This document shows, one piece after another, positions 1-4,995 of a DNA stretch of 6,812 nucleotides (positions are counted from its first letter, which is position 1; the number at the start of each line of letters is the position of its first letter). The notes beneath the pieces were generated by a model. It saw only the letters and a program-made list of their open reading frames with translations. It was not told where the DNA came from and ran no database searches. The stretch comes from an uncultured Gemmatimonadota bacterium (GTDB lineage Bacteria; Gemmatimonadota; Gemmatimonadetes; Gemmatimonadales; GWC2-71-9), in contig CALGOK010000166.1 of NCBI GenBank assembly GCA_937961295.1, forward strand, positions 1 to 6,812. Reading direction: 5' to 3'. The position numbers were made by a program, and so were the translations under genes.

Positions 1-156
1 CTCCGACCCCAGCGGCTGGGCGTCCGGCGGCAGCGGGATGTTGGGCAGCGCCTGGATGAGCGGGAGCTGCTCCTCCTCGGGTGCCTGCTGGTCGCCCGCA
101 CCGCACGCGGCGACGAGCATCGCGCAGAGCGCGGCGGAAACAAGGCGAATGGGCAT
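1..156 (-). CDS. Partial lipoprotein (N-terminus only), unknown function
   Basis: Reading the minus strand from an ATG at 156-154 gives an open frame of 52 codons that runs off the left edge. It begins MPIRLVSAALCAMLVAAC: one Arg, a hydrophobic stretch, then a lipobox (V15-A16-A17-C18), so signal peptidase II should cleave before Cys18. The mature part begins with a short acidic Gln/Glu-rich linker, followed by a Pro-rich stretch containing LPPDAQPL, typical of the flexible region after a lipid anchor. The protein is probably anchored to a membrane by its lipidated Cys. I do not recognise the family, and the domain that would identify it lies outside the window. No Shine-Dalgarno is visible before the ATG, and a -10-like element sits only about 7 bases upstream, so the mRNA could be leaderless. 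An upstream in-frame TTG (192-190) would add an Arg-rich extension and looks less likely. The gene diverges from yebC. Confidence 0.72.
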   Translation of the reverse strand, partial: MPIRLVSAALCAMLVAACGAGDQQAPEEEQLPLIQALPNIPLPPDAQPLGSE

Positions 157-163
157 GGGGCGA

Positions 164-192
164 ACCGTAGCCGCGCCGCGCCGGGCGGGCAA
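164..192 (-). promoter_or_regulatory. Candidate promoter of the divergent lipoprotein gene
   Basis: On the minus strand, TTGCCC (192-187) and TACGGT (169-164) are separated by exactly 17 bases. They match the sigma-70 hexamers at 4/6 and 3/6 positions. Transcription would start at about 157, almost on the ATG at 156, giving a leaderless or nearly leaderless mRNA. That fits the missing Shine-Dalgarno. The match is weak and rests on the consensus alone. Confidence 0.27.
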
Positions 193-204
193 GGCGCCGG
201 CGCG

Positions 205-234
205 TTGCCGCCGGGTGCCCCGGCGGCTTAAGAT
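205..234 (+). promoter_or_regulatory. Candidate promoter of the yebC-ruvC-...-def operon
   Basis: TTGCCG (205-210, 4/6 to the -35 consensus) and TAAGAT (229-234, 4/6 to the -10 consensus) are separated by 18 bases. The -10 candidate lies in the most AT-rich spot of this intergenic region. A start at about 241 would give a leader of about 20 bases that includes the strong Shine-Dalgarno of yebC. The spacer is almost filled by a perfect inverted repeat (207-227), so the promoter could be a target of repression. Confidence 0.4.
207..227. repeat. Perfect inverted repeat inside the yebC promoter spacer
   Basis: The arms GCCGCCGGG (207-215) and CCCGGCGGC (219-227) are exact reverse complements around a 3-base centre. 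On neither strand is the repeat followed by a T-run, so it does not look like an intrinsic terminator. It overlaps the end of the -35 candidate and stops two bases before the -10 candidate, which would suit an operator. A 9-base palindrome can arise by chance in DNA this GC-rich. Confidence 0.5.
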
Positions 235-245
235 CCCGCATTGCA

Positions 246-254
246 CGGAGGAGG
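246..254 (+). promoter_or_regulatory. Strong Shine-Dalgarno of yebC
   Basis: CGGAGGAGG at 246-254 sits 6 bases before the GTG at 261. It is near-perfect anti-16S sequence and fixes that GTG as the start. Confidence 0.85.
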
Positions 255-260
255 CGGCCG

Positions 261-1010
261 GTGGCGGGTCACAACAAGTGGAAGCAGATCAAGCACAAGA
301 AGGCGGCGACCGACGCCAAGCGCGCCTCGGCGTGGACCAAGGTGATCCGCGAGATCACCGTGGCCGCCAAGGCCGGCGGCGGCGATCCGGGGGGCAACCC
401 TCGCCTGCGCAAGGCGATCGACGACGCCAAGGCCGTCAACATGCCGAACGACAATATCGAGCGCGCCATCAAGAAGGGCACCGGCGAACTCGAGGGCGCA
501 TCGTATGAAGAGGTGACCTACGAGGGGTACGGGCCGGGCGGCTCCGCCATCCTCGTCGAGGGCTCGACCGACAATCCCAACCGGACCGTCGCCGACGTGC
601 GCCATGCCTTCTCGCGCAACGCCGGAAACCTCGGCACCAGCAACTCGGTGGCGTGGATGTTCGAGCGCAAGGGACAGATCGTGATCCCTGCCGCCGGCCG
701 AGCCGAGGAGCAGGTGATGGAGGATGCCCTCGACGCCGGCGCCGCGGACTTCGAGCGCGACGGTGACCTCTTCGTGGTCAGCACCGATCCCGCCGAATTC
801 CATGCCGTGATGGACGCGCTCAAGGCGAAGGGATATCCGATCGAGTCCTCCGAGCTCGCGATGGTCGCGCAGAACCTCGTGCGCCTCGATCCGGCCGACG
901 CCCAGAAGGTCCTCAAGTTGATCGACGTGCTCGAGGAACTCGACGACGTGTCGAAGGTCTTCACCAACCTCGACTTCGACGCCCTGGAGCTGGAGGAGGC
1001 CGAGGCCTGA
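261..1010 (+). CDS. yebC: YebC/TACO1-family protein (DUF28)
   Basis: This is a 249-residue protein of the usual family length, starting at GTG with an excellent Shine-Dalgarno. The N-terminus reads MAGHNKWKQIKHKKAATDAK, the family signature. It is followed by GGGDPGGNPRLRKAI (about 39-53), NMPNDNIERAIKKG (about 60-73), YEEVTYEGYGPGG (about 81-93), TDNPNRTVADVRHAFSRNAG (about 102-121), and a C-terminal MVAQNLVRLD...VLKLIDVLEELDDV segment. These cover the three domains of YebC. Family members were long annotated as transcriptional regulators; the mitochondrial homologue TACO1 and some bacterial members act on the ribosome to relieve stalling, notably at proline-rich sequences. Which activity this copy has cannot be read from sequence. 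Position just ahead of ruvC is a widespread arrangement. The acidic tail (ELEEAEA) is encoded by DNA that also contains a GGAGGAGG usable as a ribosome site for ruvC. Confidence 0.96.
   Translation: MAGHNKWKQIKHKKAATDAKRASAWTKVIREITVAAKAGGGDPGGNPRLRKAIDDAKAVNMPNDNIERAIKKGTGELEGASYEEVTYEGYGPGGSAILVEGSTDNPNRTVADVRHAFSRNAGNLGTSNSVAWMFERKGQIVIPAAGRAEEQVMEDALDAGAADFERDGDLFVVSTDPAEFHAVMDALKAKGYPIESSELAMVAQNLVRLDPADAQKVLKLIDVLEELDDVSKVFTNLDFDALELEEAEA
992..999 (+). promoter_or_regulatory. GGAGGAGG inside the yebC end: likely ribosome site for ruvC
   Basis: This motif lies 31 bases before the GTG at 1031, too far to serve it directly, but only 7 bases before a CTG at 1007-1009 that overlaps the yebC stop (CTGA). 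Nothing resembling a Shine-Dalgarno lies just before 1031. The motif therefore bears on which ruvC start is used, though it could simply be two Glu codons (GAG GAG). Confidence 0.4.
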
Positions 1011-1030
1011 CCGCGCCCGCGGCGCTCACG

Positions 1031-1528
1031 GTGCTCGGCATCGACCCGGGCACCGCCACCTGCGGGTACGGCGTCGTGCGTGCCGGCAGTGACGGGCGCG
1101 CCACCCTGCGCGAGTGCGGCGTGGTCCGCACCAGCGCCGGCGACCCGCTGCCGGTCCGGCTCCTGATCCTGGCCGATGCGGTCGCCGAGCTCCTCGACCG
1201 GCACCGCCCGGACGTGCTGGCACTCGAGAACGTCTTCCACGGCCGCAACGCCCGGTCGGCCCTGGTGCTCGGCCACGCGCGCGGCGTGGTGATGCTGGCC
1301 GCCGCGCGGGTCCCGATCCCGGTCGCGGAGATCACCCCGGCCGAGGTGAAGCGGGCCGTCACCGGCACCGGTGCCGCCTCCAAGGAACAGGTCGGCGCCA
1401 TGGTGGCACGGCTGCTCCGGCTCGCGGCGCCACCCGCGCCGGCCGATGCCGCCGACGGCGTCGCCATCGCCCTCACCCACCTGCTGCGTGCGATGCCGCG
1501 CGCGAGGCTGGCAGGAGCCACCAGATGA
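1031..1528 (+). CDS. ruvC: RuvC Holliday junction resolvase
   Basis: This is the endonuclease that makes symmetric cuts in Holliday junctions within the RuvABC complex. From the GTG at 1031 the protein is 165 residues, close to the family norm. All four metal-binding acidic residues are visible: D5 (LGIDPGT), E66 (ALENVF), D139 and D142 (PADAADGVAIALTH). The DNA-contact region NARSALVLGHARGVV (about 73-87) and the VKRAVTGTGAASKEQV segment (about 106-121) also match. The start is uncertain. GTG 1031 leaves only four residues before the first catalytic Asp and has no Shine-Dalgarno. A CTG at 1007, in frame and 7 bases after GGAGGAGG, would give MTAPAALTVLGIDPG, a complete first beta strand, and 173 residues. 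The stop overlaps the ruvA start as ATGA. Confidence 0.95.
   Translation: MLGIDPGTATCGYGVVRAGSDGRATLRECGVVRTSAGDPLPVRLLILADAVAELLDRHRPDVLALENVFHGRNARSALVLGHARGVVMLAAARVPIPVAEITPAEVKRAVTGTGAASKEQVGAMVARLLRLAAPPAPADAADGVAIALTHLLRAMPRARLAGATR
1513..1517 (+). promoter_or_regulatory. Shine-Dalgarno of ruvA
   Basis: AGGAG, inside the last codons of ruvC, ends 7 bases before the ATG at 1525. It fixes the ruvA start at the ATGA overlap rather than at an in-frame start further upstream within ruvC. Confidence 0.75.
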
Positions 1529-2115
1529 TCGCCTCGCTGCGCGGAACCCTCATCCATCGCGAACCTGCCGGCGTGATCATCGAGGCCGGCGGCGTGGGCT
1601 ACCTCGTCGAGGTCCCGCTCGGCGTGTTCGAGCGGCTTCCCGAGGCCGGCGCTGCCGTGTCGCTGCACACCGCGATGGTGGTGCGCGAGGACGGCTGGTC
1701 GCTGTACGGCTTCGACTCGCCCACCGAGCGGGCCGTGTTCCACCGGCTGCTCGGCGCCTCGGGGGTGGGGGCGCGCCTGGCGCTCGCCATCCTCTCCACC
1801 CTCGGGCCGGACCGCGCCGTGCGCGCCGTCCGCGAGCGCGACCTCGCCGCGCTCTCCACCGTGCCGGGGATCGGGCGCAAGAAGGCCGAGCGCATCGCGC
1901 TGGAACTTGCCGACCGCTTTGACGACCTTCCGTCCGTGGCCCCGGGCAAGCCGACCCCCGCCTCGCCTGCGGCCGATGCCGTCCGCGCCCTCGTGGCGCT
2001 GGGCTACCCGGCGCCGGCGGCCGAAACCGCCGTCCGCCGGGTGAGCGAGGCACAGGCCGATGCCGACACCGGTGCCCTGGTCCGACGCGCGCTCACCGAA
2101 CTGACGGGGAACTGA
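1525..2115 (+). CDS. ruvA: RuvA, Holliday junction-binding subunit
   Basis: This 196-residue protein forms tetramers on Holliday junctions and loads the RuvB motors. The N-terminal OB-fold domain spans about 1-64 (MIASLRGTLIHRE...GGVGYLVEVPL...WSLYGF). The second domain, about 65-140, contains two helix-hairpin-helix motifs: GASGVGARLALAILSTLG (about 78-95) and STVPGIGRKKAERIALELAD (about 112-131). A flexible Pro/Ala linker follows, then the small C-terminal RuvB-binding domain (DAVRALVALGYPAPAAETAVRRV, about 152-174). All three domains are intact. The start is the ATG of the ATGA overlap with ruvC, and the stop is 6 bases before a small zinc-ribbon gene that separates ruvA from ruvB. Confidence 0.97.
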   Translation: MIASLRGTLIHREPAGVIIEAGGVGYLVEVPLGVFERLPEAGAAVSLHTAMVVREDGWSLYGFDSPTERAVFHRLLGASGVGARLALAILSTLGPDRAVRAVRERDLAALSTVPGIGRKKAERIALELADRFDDLPSVAPGKPTPASPAADAVRALVALGYPAPAAETAVRRVSEAQADADTGALVRRALTELTGN

Positions 2116-2121
2116 CCGCCC

Positions 2122-2304
2122 ATGTGGGACACCTCCCGACCTGCCGACACCGCGGAATGGCTCTGCACCCGCTGCGCCGTCACCAATCGCAAGCTGGTCG
2201 AGCCGGGGACGCGCGAGGTCCGCGACCGCTGCGTGCACTGCGGCCTCAAGCACGTGGTGCGCCCGGACGACCGTCCGGTTCGCTGGCGCGCCGAGGCGGC
2301 CTGA
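2122..2304 (+). CDS. Small double-CxxC zinc-ribbon protein, unknown function
   Basis: This is a 60-residue protein between ruvA and ruvB that I cannot assign to a named family. It has two CxxC pairs, C15-T-R-C18 and C37-V-H-C40, 18 residues apart, the pattern of a structural zinc ribbon. A charged, Arg-rich stretch (about 23-36) lies between the pairs, and a basic tail (KHVVRPDDRPVRWRAEA) follows the second pair. There is no signal peptide or membrane segment, so it should be cytoplasmic. Codon use is strongly G/C at third positions, as in its neighbours, and the frame fits exactly between the flanking genes (6-base and 1-base gaps), supporting a real gene. Its ribosome site is weak (GGGGA about 13 bases upstream), so it may be translated by coupling to ruvA. 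A role with RuvAB or in nucleic-acid binding is only a guess from position and basicity. Confidence 0.8.
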   Translation: MWDTSRPADTAEWLCTRCAVTNRKLVEPGTREVRDRCVHCGLKHVVRPDDRPVRWRAEAA

Positions 2305-2305
2305 G

Positions 2306-3349
2306 ATGACCGGCGGCCCGCGGCGGGTCGAGATCACCACCCCGGAGGCGCTCGCCGACGAGGGCGGCAGCGAGGCGGCCCTGCGCCCCTCGCGGCTCGA
2401 CGAGTTCGTGGGCCAGGGTCAGGTGCGCCAGTCGCTCCAGATCGCCATCGACGCGGCGCGCGGGCGCGGCGAGTCGCTCGACCACGTGCTCTTCTTCGGC
2501 CCGCCGGGCCTCGGCAAGACCACCCTCGCCATGCTGATGGCGCGCGAGATGGGCGTCCAGTGCCGCACCACCTCGGGCCCGGTGCTCGAGAAGCCCGGCG
2601 ACCTGGTCGGGCTGCTCACCGGCCTCGGCCCCGGCGACATCCTGTTCATCGACGAGATCCATCGCCTGCGGCCTCAGCTCGAGGAGTTCCTCTACCCGGC
2701 GATGGAGGATTTCCGCGTCGACGTGCGACTCTCCGACGGACCGCACGCACAGACGCTGCCGATGACCCTCGAGCGCTTCACCCTGGTTGGCGCCACCACG
2801 CGGTTCGGCCTGCTCACCCCGCCGATGCGCGCGCGGTTCGGGCTGGTGGAGCGGCTGCACTTCTATCCCGAGGACGACATCGCGGCGATCGTCACCCGCT
2901 CGGCCGGCCTGCTGGCCATCCCGATCACGGCCGAGGGCGCCCACGAACTGGCCCGCCGCTCGCGCGGCACCCCGCGCGTGGCCAACCGGCTGCTGCGCCG
3001 CGTCCGCGACTACGCCGAGGTGCGCGCCGACGGCCGGATCACCGACGAGGTGGCGCGCGCCGCGCTCGAGCGGCTCAACGTCGACGAGTTCGGGCTCGAC
3101 GACATGGACTCGCGCATCCTCGCCACCATCATCGAGAAGTTCGGCGGTGGTCCGGTCGGGCTCACCACCATCGCCGCCGCCGTCGGCGAGGATGCCGCGA
3201 CGGTCGAGGAAGTGTACGAACCCTACCTGATGCAGCAGGGATTCCTCGAGCGCACCTCGCGCGGCCGCGTTGCCACCGTGCGCGCCTACCGGCGGCTCGG
3301 CGTGACCCCGCCCGATGGCGGGACGCAGGGCTCGCTGCTCGATGGCTGA
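2306..3349 (+). CDS. ruvB: RuvB, Holliday junction branch-migration ATPase
   Basis: This 347-residue AAA+ motor forms hexameric rings that pump DNA through the RuvA-bound junction. Visible elements are the N-terminal LRPSRLDEFVGQ (about 26-37), Walker A GPPGLGKT (65-72), Walker B DILFIDEIHRL (111-121, with D116 and E117), the beta-hairpin region for RuvA contact (AMEDFRVDVRL, about 132-142), sensor 1 GATTR (162-166), the arginine-finger segment PPMRARFG (172-179), and sensor 2 RGTPR (220-224). The C-terminal winged-helix DNA-binding domain includes GGGPVGLTTIAAAVGED (about 280-296) and YEPYLMQQGFLERTSRGR (about 304-321). Length and motifs are typical and nothing is missing. ATG 2306 lies 1 base after the zinc-ribbon stop, with GAGG at 2293-2296. 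The last codons overlap the queA start by 8 bases. Confidence 0.98.
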   Translation: MTGGPRRVEITTPEALADEGGSEAALRPSRLDEFVGQGQVRQSLQIAIDAARGRGESLDHVLFFGPPGLGKTTLAMLMAREMGVQCRTTSGPVLEKPGDLVGLLTGLGPGDILFIDEIHRLRPQLEEFLYPAMEDFRVDVRLSDGPHAQTLPMTLERFTLVGATTRFGLLTPPMRARFGLVERLHFYPEDDIAAIVTRSAGLLAIPITAEGAHELARRSRGTPRVANRLLRRVRDYAEVRADGRITDEVARAALERLNVDEFGLDDMDSRILATIIEKFGGGPVGLTTIAAAVGEDAATVEEVYEPYLMQQGFLERTSRGRVATVRAYRRLGVTPPDGGTQGSLLDG

Positions 3350-4463
3350 TCGGCGCTGGACCACCGCCGACTTCGACTACCCGCTCCCGGAAGACCTGAT
3401 CGCCCAGTCCCCGTCGAGGCAGCGGGGCGAGTCGCGGCTGCTGGTGGTCGAGCGGGAAGCGGGTCGCGAACCCGCTGCCGCCGCGCAGACGCGGCGGCCG
3501 ATCTCGCCGCACCCGGACACCTCGGCCGCGGCGCACGCGCCGCGGCAGCCGATCCGCGACCTCGCCTTCCCCGCCCTCCTCGACCTCATCCCCGCCGGCG
3601 ACCTCGTCGTCCTCAACACCACCAAGGTCCGCCACGCGCGGCTCCTCGGGACCCGTCCCGGCGGCGGACCCGCCGAGGTGCTGCTCCTGCATCCCGCGGG
3701 AGATGACACCTGGCTCGCGATGGGCAAGCCCGGGCGCGCGCTGCAACCCGGCAAGCGCGTGCTGCTCGACGACGCGGTGGCGATCGAGGTGGTCGACATC
3801 GACGAGGAGGGCTTCCGTCGCGTCCGCTTCATCGGCAGCGACGCCGCCGGGGCGATCGCGCGCTTCGGGCACCTCCCGCTGCCACCCTACATCACCCGCG
3901 AGGCGGGGGCCGACGACGAGGAGCGCTACCAGACGGTGTATGCCCAGCGCGAAGGAAGCGTCGCCGCGCCGACGGCAGGGTTGCACTTCACCACCGAACT
4001 GCTCGATGCGATGCGCGACCAGGGGATCGAGTTCGCGAGCATCGACCTCGAGGTGGGTCCCGGCACCTTCCGGCCGGTGGAAGCCGACGACCCCACCGCG
4101 CACCCGATGCACGCCGAGATCTTCGAGATCCCGGACGAGGCAGCGCGGCAGGTGGCCGCGGCGCGCGAGCGCGGCGCCGCCGTGTGGGCGGTGGGGACCA
4201 CGGTGGTCCGCGCGCTGGAGTCCGCGGCACGCGACGACGGCAGCGTGGAGCCGGGGCGTCGCGACACCCGGCTGCTGATCCTGCCCGGGCACCGGTTCCG
4301 GGTGGTGGACCATCTGGTCACCAACTTCCATCTTCCCCGCAGCTCGCTGCTGATGCTGGTGGGTGCGTTCGCGGGGGTGGAGCCGATCCTCGCCGCCTAC
4401 CGCCACGCAGTGGAGCAGCGGTACCGGTTCTACAGTTACGGCGACGCGATGTGCATCCTGTGA
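3342..4463 (+). CDS. queA: QueA, tRNA preQ1 ribosyltransferase-isomerase
   Basis: QueA transfers and rearranges the ribosyl part of S-adenosylmethionine onto preQ1 at tRNA position 34, giving epoxyqueuosine. Family motifs are present: FDYPLPEDLIAQSP (11-24), SRLLVV (31-36), GDLVVLNTTKVRHARL (86-101), LPLPPYI (178-184), YQTVYAQREGSVAAPTAGLHFT (196-217), VGPGTFRPV (238-246), VGTTVVRALESA (284-295), TNFHLPRSSLLMLVGAFAG (327-345) and YRFYSYGDAM (361-370). I chose ATG 3342, within the ruvB end, because the family consensus begins about ten residues after it; an upstream in-frame start at 3315 adds sequence with no counterpart. At 373 residues it is longer than E. coli QueA (about 356). The excess is a low-complexity Ala/Pro/Arg segment at residues 42-70, between EREAG and IRDLAF, where a direct join would give the normal spacing. 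The rest of the protein looks intact. Confidence 0.96.
   Translation: MADRRWTTADFDYPLPEDLIAQSPSRQRGESRLLVVEREAGREPAAAAQTRRPISPHPDTSAAAHAPRQPIRDLAFPALLDLIPAGDLVVLNTTKVRHARLLGTRPGGGPAEVLLLHPAGDDTWLAMGKPGRALQPGKRVLLDDAVAIEVVDIDEEGFRRVRFIGSDAAGAIARFGHLPLPPYITREAGADDEERYQTVYAQREGSVAAPTAGLHFTTELLDAMRDQGIEFASIDLEVGPGTFRPVEADDPTAHPMHAEIFEIPDEAARQVAAARERGAAVWAVGTTVVRALESAARDDGSVEPGRRDTRLLILPGHRFRVVDHLVTNFHLPRSSLLMLVGAFAGVEPILAAYRHAVEQRYRFYSYGDAMCIL
3458..3476. repeat. Inverted repeat 1 in the queA extra segment
   Basis: The arms AGCGGGT (3458-3464) and ACCCGCT (3470-3476) are exact reverse complements around a 5-base loop. It directly abuts inverted repeat 2. Confidence 0.6.
3477..3498. repeat. Inverted repeat 2 in the queA extra segment
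   Basis: The arms GCCGCCGCG (3477-3485) and CGCGGCGGC (3490-3498) are exact reverse complements around the 4-base loop CAGA. It encodes the Ala-rich part of the extra QueA segment. Its right arm is shared with the left copy of a direct repeat (3490-3503). Confidence 0.65.
3490..3554 (+). repeat. 14-base direct repeat, copies 51 bases apart, in queA
   Basis: CGCGGCGGCCGATC (3490-3503) and CGCGGCAGCCGATC (3541-3554) match at 13 of 14 positions. The 51-base offset is 17 codons, so the frame is kept, and the copies encode RRPI (51-54) and RQPI (68-71). This looks like the trace of an in-frame duplication or insertion. Confidence 0.6.
3525..3546. repeat. Inverted repeat 3 in the queA extra segment
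   Basis: The arms GCCGCGGCGC (3525-3534) and GCGCCGCGGC (3537-3546) are exact reverse complements around a 2-base centre. It is the longest perfect palindrome I found by eye in the window. It ends inside the right copy of the direct repeat. Confidence 0.65.
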
Positions 4464-4470
4464 GGCAGCG

Positions 4471-4995
4471 ATGACCACCCCGAATCTCCCTCCCGCGCTC
4501 CGCGCCTATGTCGACGAGACGTTCCGGCTGCTCGGCGACAAGGATCCGATCACCGTGCTCGAGGAGACCCCCTCGTGGCTCGCGGCGCGCACCGATCACC
4601 TCGCCGAGTCGGTGCTGCGCCGACCGGAAGGGGCTGGCAAGTGGTCGATCGCCCAGGTGCTCGCGCACCTGGCCGACTGCGAGGTGGTGTTCGGGTGGCG
4701 CGCGCGAATGACCCTCTGCGAGGAGCGCCCCGTGATCCAGGGCTTCGCGCAGGAGCGCTGGGAGGACCGCTTCGACTACGCCGCGACCGACCCCGCCGAG
4801 GCGCTGCACGCATTCGCCACGATGCGCCGCTGGAACCTCCGGGTCTGGCGCGCCGCCACGCCGGAGGACATGGCCCGCGTCGGGCTCCACACCGAGCGCG
4901 GCGAGGAGAGCTTCGACCGGCTGCTCCGGATGACGGCCGGACACGACCTGCGGCATCGCCGCCAGGTCGACCGCATCCTGCTCGCGGTCAGCTGA
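4471..4995 (+). CDS. DinB-family (DinB_2-like) putative metalloprotein
   Basis: This is a 174-residue predicted four-helix-bundle protein. The best evidence is the DinB-type pattern of metal-binding histidines: H66 in KWSIAQVLAHLADCE (about 57-71), and H158 and H162 in the C-terminal helix segment AGHDLRHRRQVDRI (about 156-169), an HxxxH pair. The Trp-Ser-Ile-x-Gln-Val-Leu-x-His-Leu opening is typical of the DinB_2 subgroup. Family members include thiol-dependent transferases and hydrolases (bacillithiol- or mycothiol-linked in some phyla), but many have no known reaction, and this name does not mean the DNA polymerase IV gene dinB. There is no signal peptide. ATG 4471 follows the queA stop by 7 bases, with GAGG at 4462-4465. 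An upstream in-frame start at 4363 would lie deep inside queA and is rejected. It sits between two queuosine genes and ends in the same frame as tgt, one TGA before its GTG. Confidence 0.82.
   Translation: MTTPNLPPALRAYVDETFRLLGDKDPITVLEETPSWLAARTDHLAESVLRRPEGAGKWSIAQVLAHLADCEVVFGWRARMTLCEERPVIQGFAQERWEDRFDYAATDPAEALHAFATMRRWNLRVWRAATPEDMARVGLHTERGEESFDRLLRMTAGHDLRHRRQVDRILLAVS

Noticed and set aside
38..508. Plus-strand frame running from the left edge into yebC
   Set aside because: It covers the lipoprotein start in antisense and overlaps yebC out of frame; no conserved motif.
1114..2115. A 333-residue protein with RuvA at its C-terminus
   Set aside because: The first 137 codons overlap ruvC in another frame and are Arg/Pro/Gly-rich; the AGGAG and ATGA at 1513-1528 mark the real start.
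961..2340. Long minus-strand open frame opposite ruvC-ruvA
   Set aside because: The plus strand carries unmistakable RuvC and RuvA. The minus frame is an open mirror frame produced by high GC, with Arg/Gly/Ala-rich, family-less sequence.
2246..3364. Minus-strand open frame opposite ruvB
   Set aside because: Shadow of ruvB; its composition and lack of any recognisable motif match the other mirror frames.
4195..4209. Palindrome GGACCAC-G-GTGGTCC in queA
   Set aside because: It encodes the conserved VGTTVVR motif, so ordinary codon choice explains it.
3162..4478. Minus-strand open frame opposite queA
   Set aside because: Shadow of queA; no domain, and no ribosome site that I could see.
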